Of a stretch of 64,000 bases of DNA, positions 42,977 to 50,519 are shown in pieces; position 1 is the first letter of the stretch; each line of letters begins with the position of its first letter. Both the position numbers and the translations under genes were made by a program. The stretch spans positions 62,001-126,000 of the forward strand of contig JAMLGI010000001.1 of assembly GCA_023958085.1 (NCBI GenBank). The letters run 5' to 3'. Under the pieces are notes generated by a model, which saw nothing but the letters and a program-made list of their open reading frames with translations, was not told where the DNA came from and did no database searches. This DNA is from Solirubrobacterales bacterium. Its GTDB lineage: Bacteria; Actinomycetota; Thermoleophilia; Solirubrobacterales; 70-9.

Positions 42977-44572
42977 CTAGAAGATCGCCATCCCGGGCTG
43001 GACGTCAACCTCGACCAGTCTCGGGGTCGGGTCGGCGATCGCCTCGGTCAGCGCCGCCTTGACCGCCTCGGTCCCGGAGACCCGCACGCTCTCGACTCCG
43101 TAGGCGCTGGCGATATCGGCGGACTCAAGGGCGGGCAGATCGAGGCCCGGGGAGTTCACCTGTTCGATCTCGGCGAACCACTTGAGGATCGCGTACTCCT
43201 CGTTGCGGAGCACCAGGAAGGTGACCGAGACGCCGTAGGTCTTGGCGGTCCAGAGCGCGGAGATCGCGTACTGAAGCGAACCCTCGCCGACCACGCAGAC
43301 CACCGGCCGGTCCTCCGCCGCAAGCTGGACCCCGACCGCGGCGGCGGTCCCGAAGCCGAGTCCGCCACCGGCTCCGAAAAAGTAGGACTTCGGGTGTGAG
43401 ATTCGCAGCTGGTTGCGGAGGGCCAGGGTGGCGCTCGGGGCCTCCAGCACGATCACCGCGTCCTCCGGAATCACCTCCTTCAGGGTGCTCATCACCACCG
43501 AGGGGTTCAGCGGGTCACTGTCCTCCAGCCGCATCGGGGCGGGGTTCGGCTCAAGCGCTTCCCGGGAGGTCGGTTCTAGATGGGCGTTCAGGGCGGCCAT
43601 GGTCAGTTTCACGTCGGCGACCAGCGCCTCGCCCATCGGGGCGCGGGCGGCCTCGTCCGGGTCGGAGGTGATCTGGACCAGCTCCGTGTTCTCACCGAGC
43701 AGACTGCCCGGCAGATACGGGTAGTAGGGGAAAACCGAGGAGCCGATCACCACGGCAAGGTCATGGTTGCCGAGGATCTCACCGACCGGCTGGATGCCGG
43801 GCGGCAGCACCCCGCGGAAGTTGGGGTGGCCCTCCGGGAAGCCGATCCGTCCGCCTCCGGGAGCCGGGGTCGCCCAGACCGGCAGGTTCTGGCTTTCCGA
43901 AAGGGCGATCGCTTCATCCCAGCCGCCGGCGGCGTCGATGTCCGGGCCGGCGACCATCACCGGGTTCTTCGCATCTCTGAGCCGGGAGGCCAGCCGTTCG
44001 ACCGCGACCGGATCGGCGCTTGCCTTGCCGGTCACGCTGCGGGCCAGCAGGAGCTCGGCGTCACCGCTGTTCATCTCCAGGTCCCAGTCGTCCATCGGCA
44101 GCGAAACCATCACCGGGCCCATCGGTGGCAGGGTGGCCAGGTGGATCGCGTGGGCGAGCGCCAGCGGCACATCCTCGGCGCGCGGCGGCTCGAAGGAGAA
44201 CTTGACGAAGGGATGCGGCACCCGGGTTGCGTCCCGGTTGGTCAGATTGGCCTGCATCGTGATCTGGGCCCGCACCTGCTGGCCGACCGTGATCACCACC
44301 GGAGAGTGGTTGGCCTGGCAGTTGAAGATCGCCCCCATCGCATTGCCGAGACCGGGCGCGGTGTGGATGTTGGCGTGGGCCGGCCTGCCGGTCATCTGGG
44401 CGTAACCGTCGGCCATCCCGACCACAGCCGCCTCCTGCAAGCCGAGCACATACTTGAAGTCATCCGGGAAGTCGGTCAGCATCGGCAGTTCGGTCGATCC
44501 CGGATTGCCGAAAATCGTGGTCATCTCCAGTTTGCGGAACAGGTCGAAGGTGACATCGCGCACGGTAGGCAT
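42977..44572 (-). CDS. Benzoylformate decarboxylase-like ThDP enzyme
   Basis: A 531-residue thiamine-diphosphate enzyme starts at ATG 44572. MPTVRDVTFDLFRKLEMTTIFGNPGSTELPML is the characteristic N-terminus of benzoylformate decarboxylase (MdlC). The ThDP site follows the GEGSLQYAISALW...VLRNEEY pattern, with glutamate in place of the usual GDG aspartate. It turns aromatic 2-oxoacids into aldehydes. The co-operonic hydroxyacid dehydrogenase would supply the 2-oxoacid, and aldehyde dehydrogenases at 55417 and 62276 could take the product. A TAGGCT hexamer stands 7 nt before the start. Confidence 0.85.
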   Translation of the reverse strand: MPTVRDVTFDLFRKLEMTTIFGNPGSTELPMLTDFPDDFKYVLGLQEAAVVGMADGYAQMTGRPAHANIHTAPGLGNAMGAIFNCQANHSPVVITVGQQVRAQITMQANLTNRDATRVPHPFVKFSFEPPRAEDVPLALAHAIHLATLPPMGPVMVSLPMDDWDLEMNSGDAELLLARSVTGKASADPVAVERLASRLRDAKNPVMVAGPDIDAAGGWDEAIALSESQNLPVWATPAPGGGRIGFPEGHPNFRGVLPPGIQPVGEILGNHDLAVVIGSSVFPYYPYLPGSLLGENTELVQITSDPDEAARAPMGEALVADVKLTMAALNAHLEPTSREALEPNPAPMRLEDSDPLNPSVVMSTLKEVIPEDAVIVLEAPSATLALRNQLRISHPKSYFFGAGGGLGFGTAAAVGVQLAAEDRPVVCVVGEGSLQYAISALWTAKTYGVSVTFLVLRNEEYAILKWFAEIEQVNSPGLDLPALESADIASAYGVESVRVSGTEAVKAALTEAIADPTPRLVEVDVQPGMAIF

Positions 44573-44579
44573 GGACCTC

Positions 44580-44585
44580 AGCCTA
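44580..44585 (-). promoter_or_regulatory. -10 hexamer TAGGCT before benzoylformate decarboxylase
   Basis: TAGGCT on the minus strand ends 7 nt before ATG 44572. The identical hexamer stands before the methylmalonyl-CoA epimerase gene (59314-59319). No Shine-Dalgarno is seen. Confidence 0.45.
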
Positions 44586-44668
44586 TAGAGCCGGGGGATG
44601 GCGTGACTTCGAATAAACGCGGTGGTACGCGAGCTTCCCGCGGCCCGTCGCCGACCACATCACGGTCT

Positions 44669-44689
44669 GAACATCGGGACAGAATGTTC
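44669..44689. promoter_or_regulatory. Inverted repeat upstream of amt
   Basis: GAACAT and ATGTTC, perfect 6-bp arms separated by 9 bases, lie in the 249-base divergent region before the ammonium transporter. It is a candidate regulator site for the nitrogen operon. No regulator can be named from sequence. Confidence 0.35.
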
Positions 44690-44821
44690 CCGCAGATATG
44701 TGCCACCGGGATAAAGACCGGCCGCGATCCCGTTTCTAGGGTTTTCTCACGACGCCGGATCCGCTCCACCTGGGACGGGTTCGGGTCGTCCCGTTCGCAG
44801 TACCGAAAGGAGACCCCTCAA

Positions 44822-46300
44822 ATGGCCCGCAACCTTGCTTCCGAACTCGACATCACCTGGGTGATGATCGGGGCTGTGCTGGTCCTGTTCATGCAGGCCG
44901 GCTTCCTCTTCCTGGAGATCGGCTTCTCCCGTCGCAAGAGCGTCGGTTCGGGGGTGGCCAAGATTCTGGTCAACCTCGGCATCGCCAGTCTCGCCTGGTG
45001 GGCGATCGGATGGGGCATCTCGTCCTCCTCCGGTAACAAGCTGTTCGGGACGGAGGGCTTCTTCTTCCACATCGGTCAGACCGTCGGCGGGCTGGAGATG
45101 GGCCCACCCGATGCGGCCCTGATGCTGTTCGGGATGCTGTTCTGTGCGGTCTCGCTGGCGATCGTCTGGGGTACGACCCTCGAACGGATCAAGCTGAGTG
45201 CCTACGTGATCTACGCGATCGTGTTCGCCGCGGTGATCTACCCGCTGGTTGCCCACAGCGTCTACGGCGGCGGCTTCCTGGCTGACATCGGCGGCCGTCC
45301 GGTGATGGACTTCGCCGGCTCCACCGTGGTTCACCTCACCGGTGCGGTTGGCGGTCTCGCGGCCCTGCTCCTGCTCGGACCGCGGCTCGGCAAGTACGCG
45401 GCGGACGGCTCGGTCAAGATGATTCCCGGCCACTCGATCCCGATGGTCGGACTCGGTGTCCTGATCCTCTGGGTCGGCTGGTTCGGATTCAACGCCGGTT
45501 CGACCTACGGAACCGAAGACAGCTTCATGGCGGTGGTCGCACTCAACACCCAGCTGGCCGCTGCCGCAGGTGTGCTCGGCGCCCTGTTGACGATCTGGAT
45601 CAAGCGGCGCACGGTCGATGTCGGCATGGTTGCCAACGGCGCGATCGCCGGCCTGGTCGCGATCACCGCCGGCGCCGGGTTCGTCGACTTCTGGGCGGCA
45701 CCGATCATCGGCGCGATCGGTGGAGTGATCGTGGTCTACGGCTGCATCAAGCTGGACGAGGTCGGTCTCGACGATCCGGTTGGCGCTCTCTCCGCCCACG
45801 GTCTCTCCGGCATCTGGGGAACCCTCGCGGTGGGTCTGTTCGCGGCTCCCGGTCTGGTCCTTGACGGAGCCGCACCGGGGGTCTTCTACGGGCTCTTCGG
45901 GGGCGAGCCGCTCGGGGCGAGCCTCGGGCAGCTCGGGGTCCAGGCGTTCGGAGTTGCGGCCACGTTCATCGCTGTATTCCTGCTCTCATACGGCACCTTC
46001 GCGGCCCTCAAGGCCACGATCGGCATTAGGGTTTCGGAAGAGGAGGAACTGGCGGGCCTTGACATCAGCTCACACGGCACATACGGATACCCGGAGTACT
46101 TCGCGGACAGCCTGTTCGGCGACCGGCCCGGCGATGCGTCGATGCTCGACCCGTACGTCCGGCCGCTCACCGGCAACGGTGTCGCCCCGGCTCCTTCGGG
46201 GAGTCCGGTCGAGCCAGCCGCCAATGGCGTGGCGCAGACGGATGCGCCCCTCGCCGGCGTGGCTGGACCGGAGGAGCTGAGCGTGGGAGGTAGCCGATGA
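44822..46300 (+). CDS. amt: Ammonium transporter
   Basis: A 492-residue Amt channel. ATG 44822 is chosen because GAAAGGAG lies 9-10 bases upstream and the following residues fit Amt proteins (ITWVMIGAVLVLFMQAGFLFLEIGFSR); the open frame further up is not coding-like. It has about 11 transmembrane helices and the pore motifs FAGSTVVHLTGAVGGLAALLLLGPR (twin-histidine region), WVGWFGFNAGS and LSAHGLSGIWGTLAVGLF. A cytosolic tail of about 90 residues (SHGTYGYPEYF...) is longer than usual. Its stop overlaps the glutamine synthetase start as ATGA. No glnK is next to it. Confidence 0.93.
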   Translation: MARNLASELDITWVMIGAVLVLFMQAGFLFLEIGFSRRKSVGSGVAKILVNLGIASLAWWAIGWGISSSSGNKLFGTEGFFFHIGQTVGGLEMGPPDAALMLFGMLFCAVSLAIVWGTTLERIKLSAYVIYAIVFAAVIYPLVAHSVYGGGFLADIGGRPVMDFAGSTVVHLTGAVGGLAALLLLGPRLGKYAADGSVKMIPGHSIPMVGLGVLILWVGWFGFNAGSTYGTEDSFMAVVALNTQLAAAAGVLGALLTIWIKRRTVDVGMVANGAIAGLVAITAGAGFVDFWAAPIIGAIGGVIVVYGCIKLDEVGLDDPVGALSAHGLSGIWGTLAVGLFAAPGLVLDGAAPGVFYGLFGGEPLGASLGQLGVQAFGVAATFIAVFLLSYGTFAALKATIGIRVSEEEELAGLDISSHGTYGYPEYFADSLFGDRPGDASMLDPYVRPLTGNGVAPAPSGSPVEPAANGVAQTDAPLAGVAGPEELSVGGSR

Positions 46301-47661
46301 ACTCCCCCGGACAGACAACCGCGGCCGATGTGCTCGCCAGGGTCGAGCAGGACGGAGTCGAGTTCGTCCGTTTCTGGTTCACCGACATCCTCGGCCAGCT
46401 CAAGAGCTTCGCGGTCGGCCGGGACCAGCTCCCGGCCGCCCTCGAGGAAGGTATGGGCTTCGACGGCTCCTCGATCACCGGTTTCAACCGGATCGAGGAG
46501 TCGGACATGGTCGCGATGCCGGACCCGAGCACCTACAGCCTGCTGCCCTGGCGCCCCGGTGCGGACGGCGAAGGAGGGGTCGCGAGACTCTTCTGCGACA
46601 TCCTGATCCCCGGTGGCGAACCGTATGCGGGCGATCCCCGGTTCGTGATGCGCCGGGCGCTGGATCGCATGCGGGAGATGGGTTTCGATGACTTCTTCAT
46701 CGGACCCGAGCTCGAGTACTACTACTTCGCCTCGGATCAGCCGGACCAGGACGGCCGGTTGACCCCATTGGACCGCGGCGGGTACTTCGACCTGACCACC
46801 CTGGATGTCGGCTCCGACCTGCGCCGCGACACGATCAACGCGCTCAAGGGGGTGGGGATCGAGGTCGAGTACAGCCACCACGAGGTCGGCCCCTCCCAGC
46901 ACGAGATCGACATGCGCTACCAGGGCGGGCTGAAGATGTCCGACGACGCGATGACCTACCGCATCGTGGTCAAGGAGATCGCCAACGCACACGGGGTCTA
47001 CGCGACCTTCATGCCGAAGCCGCTGTTCGGCGAGAACGGTTCCGGAATGCACGTCCACCAGTCACTCTTCCGCGACGGACGAAACACCTTCTACGACCCG
47101 GATGCCCGCTACCACCTGTCGGAGACCGCCCGCCACTTCATCGCCGGGCTGCTCCATCACTCGCGGGAGCTGTCGGCCCTGTTCGCGCCGACCGTGAACA
47201 GTTACAAGCGGCTGGTTCCGGGTTACGAGGCGCCGGTCTATGTGGCCTGGTCCCAGCGTAACCGTTCCGCCCTGGTCCGGGTGCCGATGTACCAGCCCGG
47301 GAAGGAGCAGTCGACCCGCTGCGAGCTGCGCTGCCCGGATCCATCCTGCAATCCGTATCTGACCTTTGCCGCCCTGCTTCACGCCGGGCTGGACGGGATC
47401 GAGAACCGTTACGACATCCCCGACCCGATGGAGACGAACCTCTACGAGCTCTCCCCCGAGGAGCTGGAGGAGCGGGGCATCGAGCGTCTGCCGGAAACAC
47501 TGGGCGAGGCGATCGAGGTGATGGCCGAATCGGAGATGGTGCGCCGGGCGATCGGCGATCACATCTTCGACCGCTACATCGAGTTGAAACGGGCCGAGTG
47601 GGAGGAGTACCGGGTTCAGGTCAGCAGGTGGGAACTTGAGCGCTACCTCCCCATCCTCTGA
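46297..47661 (+). CDS. glnA: Glutamine synthetase type I
   Basis: A 454-residue GSI enzyme makes glutamine from glutamate, ammonia and ATP. Motifs: FVRFWFTDILGQLKSF, FDGSSITGFNRIEESDM, GPELEYYYF, EVGPSQHEIDMRY, FMPKPLFGENGSGMHVHQSL, PTVNSYKRLVPGYEAPVYVAWSQRNRSALVRVP, and NLYELSPEE near the C-terminus, where type I enzymes can carry the adenylylated tyrosine. Its start lies within the amt stop codon. The regulator gene starts inside its 3' end, so the three genes are coupled. Confidence 0.95.
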   Translation: MNSPGQTTAADVLARVEQDGVEFVRFWFTDILGQLKSFAVGRDQLPAALEEGMGFDGSSITGFNRIEESDMVAMPDPSTYSLLPWRPGADGEGGVARLFCDILIPGGEPYAGDPRFVMRRALDRMREMGFDDFFIGPELEYYYFASDQPDQDGRLTPLDRGGYFDLTTLDVGSDLRRDTINALKGVGIEVEYSHHEVGPSQHEIDMRYQGGLKMSDDAMTYRIVVKEIANAHGVYATFMPKPLFGENGSGMHVHQSLFRDGRNTFYDPDARYHLSETARHFIAGLLHHSRELSALFAPTVNSYKRLVPGYEAPVYVAWSQRNRSALVRVPMYQPGKEQSTRCELRCPDPSCNPYLTFAALLHAGLDGIENRYDIPDPMETNLYELSPEELEERGIERLPETLGEAIEVMAESEMVRRAIGDHIFDRYIELKRAEWEEYRVQVSRWELERYLPIL

Positions 47662-48829
47662 TGAGGACCAACCGGACCTCGGCGCCCTGGCGAAAGCCGT
47701 CGCCGAAGGGGCCGGTCTCCCGGCCGTGGCCCGGGCTGCCGCCCGGGCCCTGGACCTGAGCCTCGCGATCGTTGATCGTTCCTCGGCGGTCCTGGCGATC
47801 GCCGCCCATTCGCCCGACGAAGAGGACCGGCTGCGCTCCCGCGGCAGCGGAGTGAAGCGGCATCGCCTGAGGGTGGCCGGCCAGCCGGTTGGTGAGTTGC
47901 GCCTGCGGACGCCGGGGAGTACGACAGTGGATCCCGGGCTGCTCGAGCTGGTCGCGGTGCTGATCGGTCTTGAACTGGAGCGGACCCGGTCAGGAGACTG
48001 GGCCGATGAGGACGAGATGACCGGGTTCGTCGATGCGGTCCTGGCCCGGGATCTGACCAGCCCGGATGAGATCGCGAACCGGGCCACCGGTCTCGGGGTG
48101 GACCTCGATGAAGGCGGCGGCGCGGTCATCGCCCGGCTCGGTTCAACCGGTGACGACCCGACCCCGGAGCCGGCCGATCGCAACCGCCGGGCGCTGACGG
48201 CCGGTCTCAGGGCGCTTCGCGGCGGGGGACGAGGGGCCCTCGTGGCGCTTGCTGAAGACGGCAGCCGGAGCGAGATCAGAGCGATCGTGACGGCCGTTGA
48301 CAGTGAACAGATCGAGAAGGCGGCGCGGGCGCTGGAGACCGAGTTGGACGGAGCGGTCGGCGCGGAGACCGGGAACCTCACCGTGGGTTACAGCCGTCAC
48401 GTCGAGCGGCCGGATGACCTCTTTCGGGCGGGCAAGGAGGCCTTGCTCGCAGTCAACGTTGCCGAGGCCGAGGGAACCGCCCGGCTGGCCTTCGAGGCGA
48501 CCGGTTCGTACCGGCTGCTGCTCTCGGCGATGAGCGAAAACCCGGCCGAACTCGAGTGGTTCTACGACGACACGGTGGCGCCACTCGCCGCCTACGACGA
48601 GCAGTACGGCAGCGACCTGGTCGGTACGGTCGAAACCTTCCTGAAGAACGACGGCAACATCGCCCCGACCGCCGAGGAGCTGTTCACCCATCGTCACACG
48701 ATCCGGTACCGGTTGGGGCGGGTGCGTGACCTCTGCGGCCACGACCTTCAGACCACTGACGGACGCGAGCGGCTCGGGTTCGGTCTCAAGGCAATGCGGG
48801 CCCTCGGTCTCGGCCCTCGAAGTGGTTGA
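47636..48829 (+). CDS. PucR/CdaR-family transcriptional regulator
   Basis: A 397-residue regulator. TTG 47636 with GGTGGG upstream overlaps glnA by 26 bases; a GTG at 47723 is a shorter alternative. The N-terminal half has a sensor-like segment (AIVDRSSAVLAIAAHSPDEED), the middle a GGDEF-like CdaR domain (GNLTVGYSRHVERPDDLFRAGKEALLA), and the C-terminus the PucR helix-turn-helix (TVETFLKNDGNIAPTAEELFTHRHTIRYRLGRV). PucR proteins often control nitrogen or purine use, and the place after amt-glnA supports a nitrogen role. Confidence 0.85.
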   Translation: MSATSPSSDEDQPDLGALAKAVAEGAGLPAVARAAARALDLSLAIVDRSSAVLAIAAHSPDEEDRLRSRGSGVKRHRLRVAGQPVGELRLRTPGSTTVDPGLLELVAVLIGLELERTRSGDWADEDEMTGFVDAVLARDLTSPDEIANRATGLGVDLDEGGGAVIARLGSTGDDPTPEPADRNRRALTAGLRALRGGGRGALVALAEDGSRSEIRAIVTAVDSEQIEKAARALETELDGAVGAETGNLTVGYSRHVERPDDLFRAGKEALLAVNVAEAEGTARLAFEATGSYRLLLSAMSENPAELEWFYDDTVAPLAAYDEQYGSDLVGTVETFLKNDGNIAPTAEELFTHRHTIRYRLGRVRDLCGHDLQTTDGRERLGFGLKAMRALGLGPRSG

Positions 48830-48895
48830 CTTCCTGAATCTGCGGGGACGGCGAATCGGTGCCCCGCGTGAGTCCGACCCGAAGAAAGGCATGAC

Positions 48896-50209
48896 GTGAG
48901 CGAAGAGCTGTGGGGTGGCGAGACCACCAAGGCGATCGAGAACTTCCCCGTCTCCGGCGAGCCGATCCCGGCGCCGGTGGTTCACTGGCTCGGCTGGATC
49001 AAGGCAGACGCAGCCCGCACCAACGCTGAACTCGGCCTGCTCGACCCGGTGATCGCCGAACGGATCGCCACCGCAGGTGACGCAGTCGGTGCCGGCCAAC
49101 ATGACGACCAGTTCCCGGTCGATGTGTTCCAGACCGGATCCGGTACCTCCTCGAACATGAACGCCAACGAGGTGATCGCCGCGCTGGCCGGCGAGGGTGT
49201 TCACCGCAACGATCACGTCAACATGGGCCAGTCCTCGAACGACGTCTTCCCGTCGGCGGTTCACCTGGCCGCCCTCGATCGGGTTACCGGCGATCTGCTG
49301 CCGGCGATGGACGCCCTGGCCCAGGCGCTTGAAACGAAGTCCCGGGATTTCGCCGACGTGGTCAAGGCCGGTCGGACCCATCTGATGGATGCGGTTCCGG
49401 TCACTCTCGGCCAGGAGTTCGGCGGTTACGCCTCCCAGGTCCGCCAGGGGAGCGATCGGGTCAAGGGAACCCTCGGCCGGGTCGGGAAGATTCCGCTTGG
49501 TGGCACCGCCACCGGGACCGGCCTGAACACCCATCCCGATTTCGCCGCCGGGGTCAGGCGGAAGCTGTCCGAACGCTCCGGCCTCACGATCGAGGCCCCC
49601 GACGACCGCTTCGAGGCCCAGGCCAACCGCGACTCGCTGGTTGAGCTCTCCGGAGCGCTCAAGGTGTACGCGGTTTCGCTCAACAAGATCGCCAACGACC
49701 TCGCCCTGATGGGTTCCGGACCCCGGGCCGGCCTGGCCGAGCTGGTCCTGCCGGAGCTTCAGAAAGGTTCCTCGATCATGCCCGGCAAGGTCAACCCGGT
49801 GATCCCCGAGGTGGTGATCCAGGTCGCCGCCCAGGTGATAGGCAACGACACGGCGATCACCGTGGCCGGCTCCCAGGGCCAGTTCGAACTGAACGTGCGG
49901 GTGCCGCTGATCGCCCGCAGCCTGCTCGGCTCGATCCGGATCCTCGCCAGCGCCACCCGGATGCTGGACGAGAAGTGCGTACGGGACCTCGACGCCAACC
50001 GCGAGAACAACGAGCATCACGCCGAAGCCACCCTGGCCACCGCCACCGCTCTCAACCCGTTCATCGGCTACGACAGGGCCAGCGAGATCGTCAAGGAGGC
50101 CGCTGCATCGGGTCGCCTGCTGCGCGAGGTAGCAATCGAACTCGGGGTGGACGAGGCCACGCTCGACCAGGCCCTCGACCACCACAAGATGGCCAACCCC
50201 CACGGCTGA
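48896..50209 (+). CDS. fumC: Class II fumarate hydratase
   Basis: A 437-residue fumarase starts at GTG 48896 (MSEELWGGETTKAIENFPVSG). It has the superfamily blocks QTGSGTSSNMNANEVIA, HVNMGQSSNDVFPSAVHLA, KAGRTHLMDAVPVTLGQEFGG and the signature GSSIMPGKVNPVIPE. It hydrates fumarate to malate in the citric acid cycle. The N-terminus is about 10-20 residues shorter than in E. coli FumC. A hairpin array begins 12 bases after its stop and may act as its transcript end. Confidence 0.93.
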   Translation: MSEELWGGETTKAIENFPVSGEPIPAPVVHWLGWIKADAARTNAELGLLDPVIAERIATAGDAVGAGQHDDQFPVDVFQTGSGTSSNMNANEVIAALAGEGVHRNDHVNMGQSSNDVFPSAVHLAALDRVTGDLLPAMDALAQALETKSRDFADVVKAGRTHLMDAVPVTLGQEFGGYASQVRQGSDRVKGTLGRVGKIPLGGTATGTGLNTHPDFAAGVRRKLSERSGLTIEAPDDRFEAQANRDSLVELSGALKVYAVSLNKIANDLALMGSGPRAGLAELVLPELQKGSSIMPGKVNPVIPEVVIQVAAQVIGNDTAITVAGSQGQFELNVRVPLIARSLLGSIRILASATRMLDEKCVRDLDANRENNEHHAEATLATATALNPFIGYDRASEIVKEAAASGRLLREVAIELGVDEATLDQALDHHKMANPHG

Positions 50210-50221
50210 GCCGGCCGTTGT

Positions 50222-50427
50222 GGCCGGCGGGTCCTGTCCGCGTTTTTTCTTTTGGTATTCGCTCCCGCTCGGTACCAAAAGCAAAAAACCCGGCCACCCG
50301 CTGGAAGGGATGTTGGTGGTTGACGGTGAAGGGACCAGCCTTGAGGCCGGCGGGTCCTGTCCACGTTTTTTCTTTTCGCATTCGCTCCCGCTCGGTGCGA
50401 AAAGCAAAAAACCCGGCCACCCGCCGG
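50222..50427. repeat. Family III nested-hairpin array, two units
   Basis: Two units (50222-50304 and 50345-50427) with a 40-nt spacer. Inner stems are CTTTTGGTA/TACCAAAAG (50249-50257, 50273-50281) and CTTTTCGCA/TGCGAAAAG (50372-50380, 50396-50404), with the same loop TTCGCTCCCGCTCGG. Compared with the 23.8-kb unit, each stem differs by a matched two-sided substitution. Outer arms CCGGCGGGT with ACCCGC(C/T)GG and the T6/A6 tracts are as in the first array. It lies between convergent fumC and a metallophosphoesterase gene. Confidence 0.88.
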
Positions 50428-50440
50428 AGACACGCTCGTG

Positions 50441-50485
50441 TAGCACCCCGCACCCAAGGCGGGTCGGTTCACGTTCACTTAGTGG
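50441..50485 (-). repeat. Family IV module at the edge of the second array
   Basis: On the minus strand this reads CCACTAAGTGAACGTGAAC, then GACCCGCCTTGGGTGCGGGG. It has the same tandem GTGAAC hexamers and short stem as the other two copies, with G-U pairs replacing two Watson-Crick pairs. Confidence 0.7.
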
Positions 50486-50519
50486 CCGGCATCAGGACCA
50501 CTGTTAAAGGTCGGGTGTG

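Noticed and set aside
44669-44689. LexA/SOS box
   Set aside because: The GAAC/GTTC half-sites are spaced too far apart for the actinobacterial SOS box, and the downstream genes are for nitrogen uptake.
43580-44821. N-terminal extension of the ammonium transporter (open frame from 43580)
   Set aside because: The stretch overlaps the benzoylformate decarboxylase gene antisense and has no membrane-protein character; a ribosome binding site supports ATG 44822.
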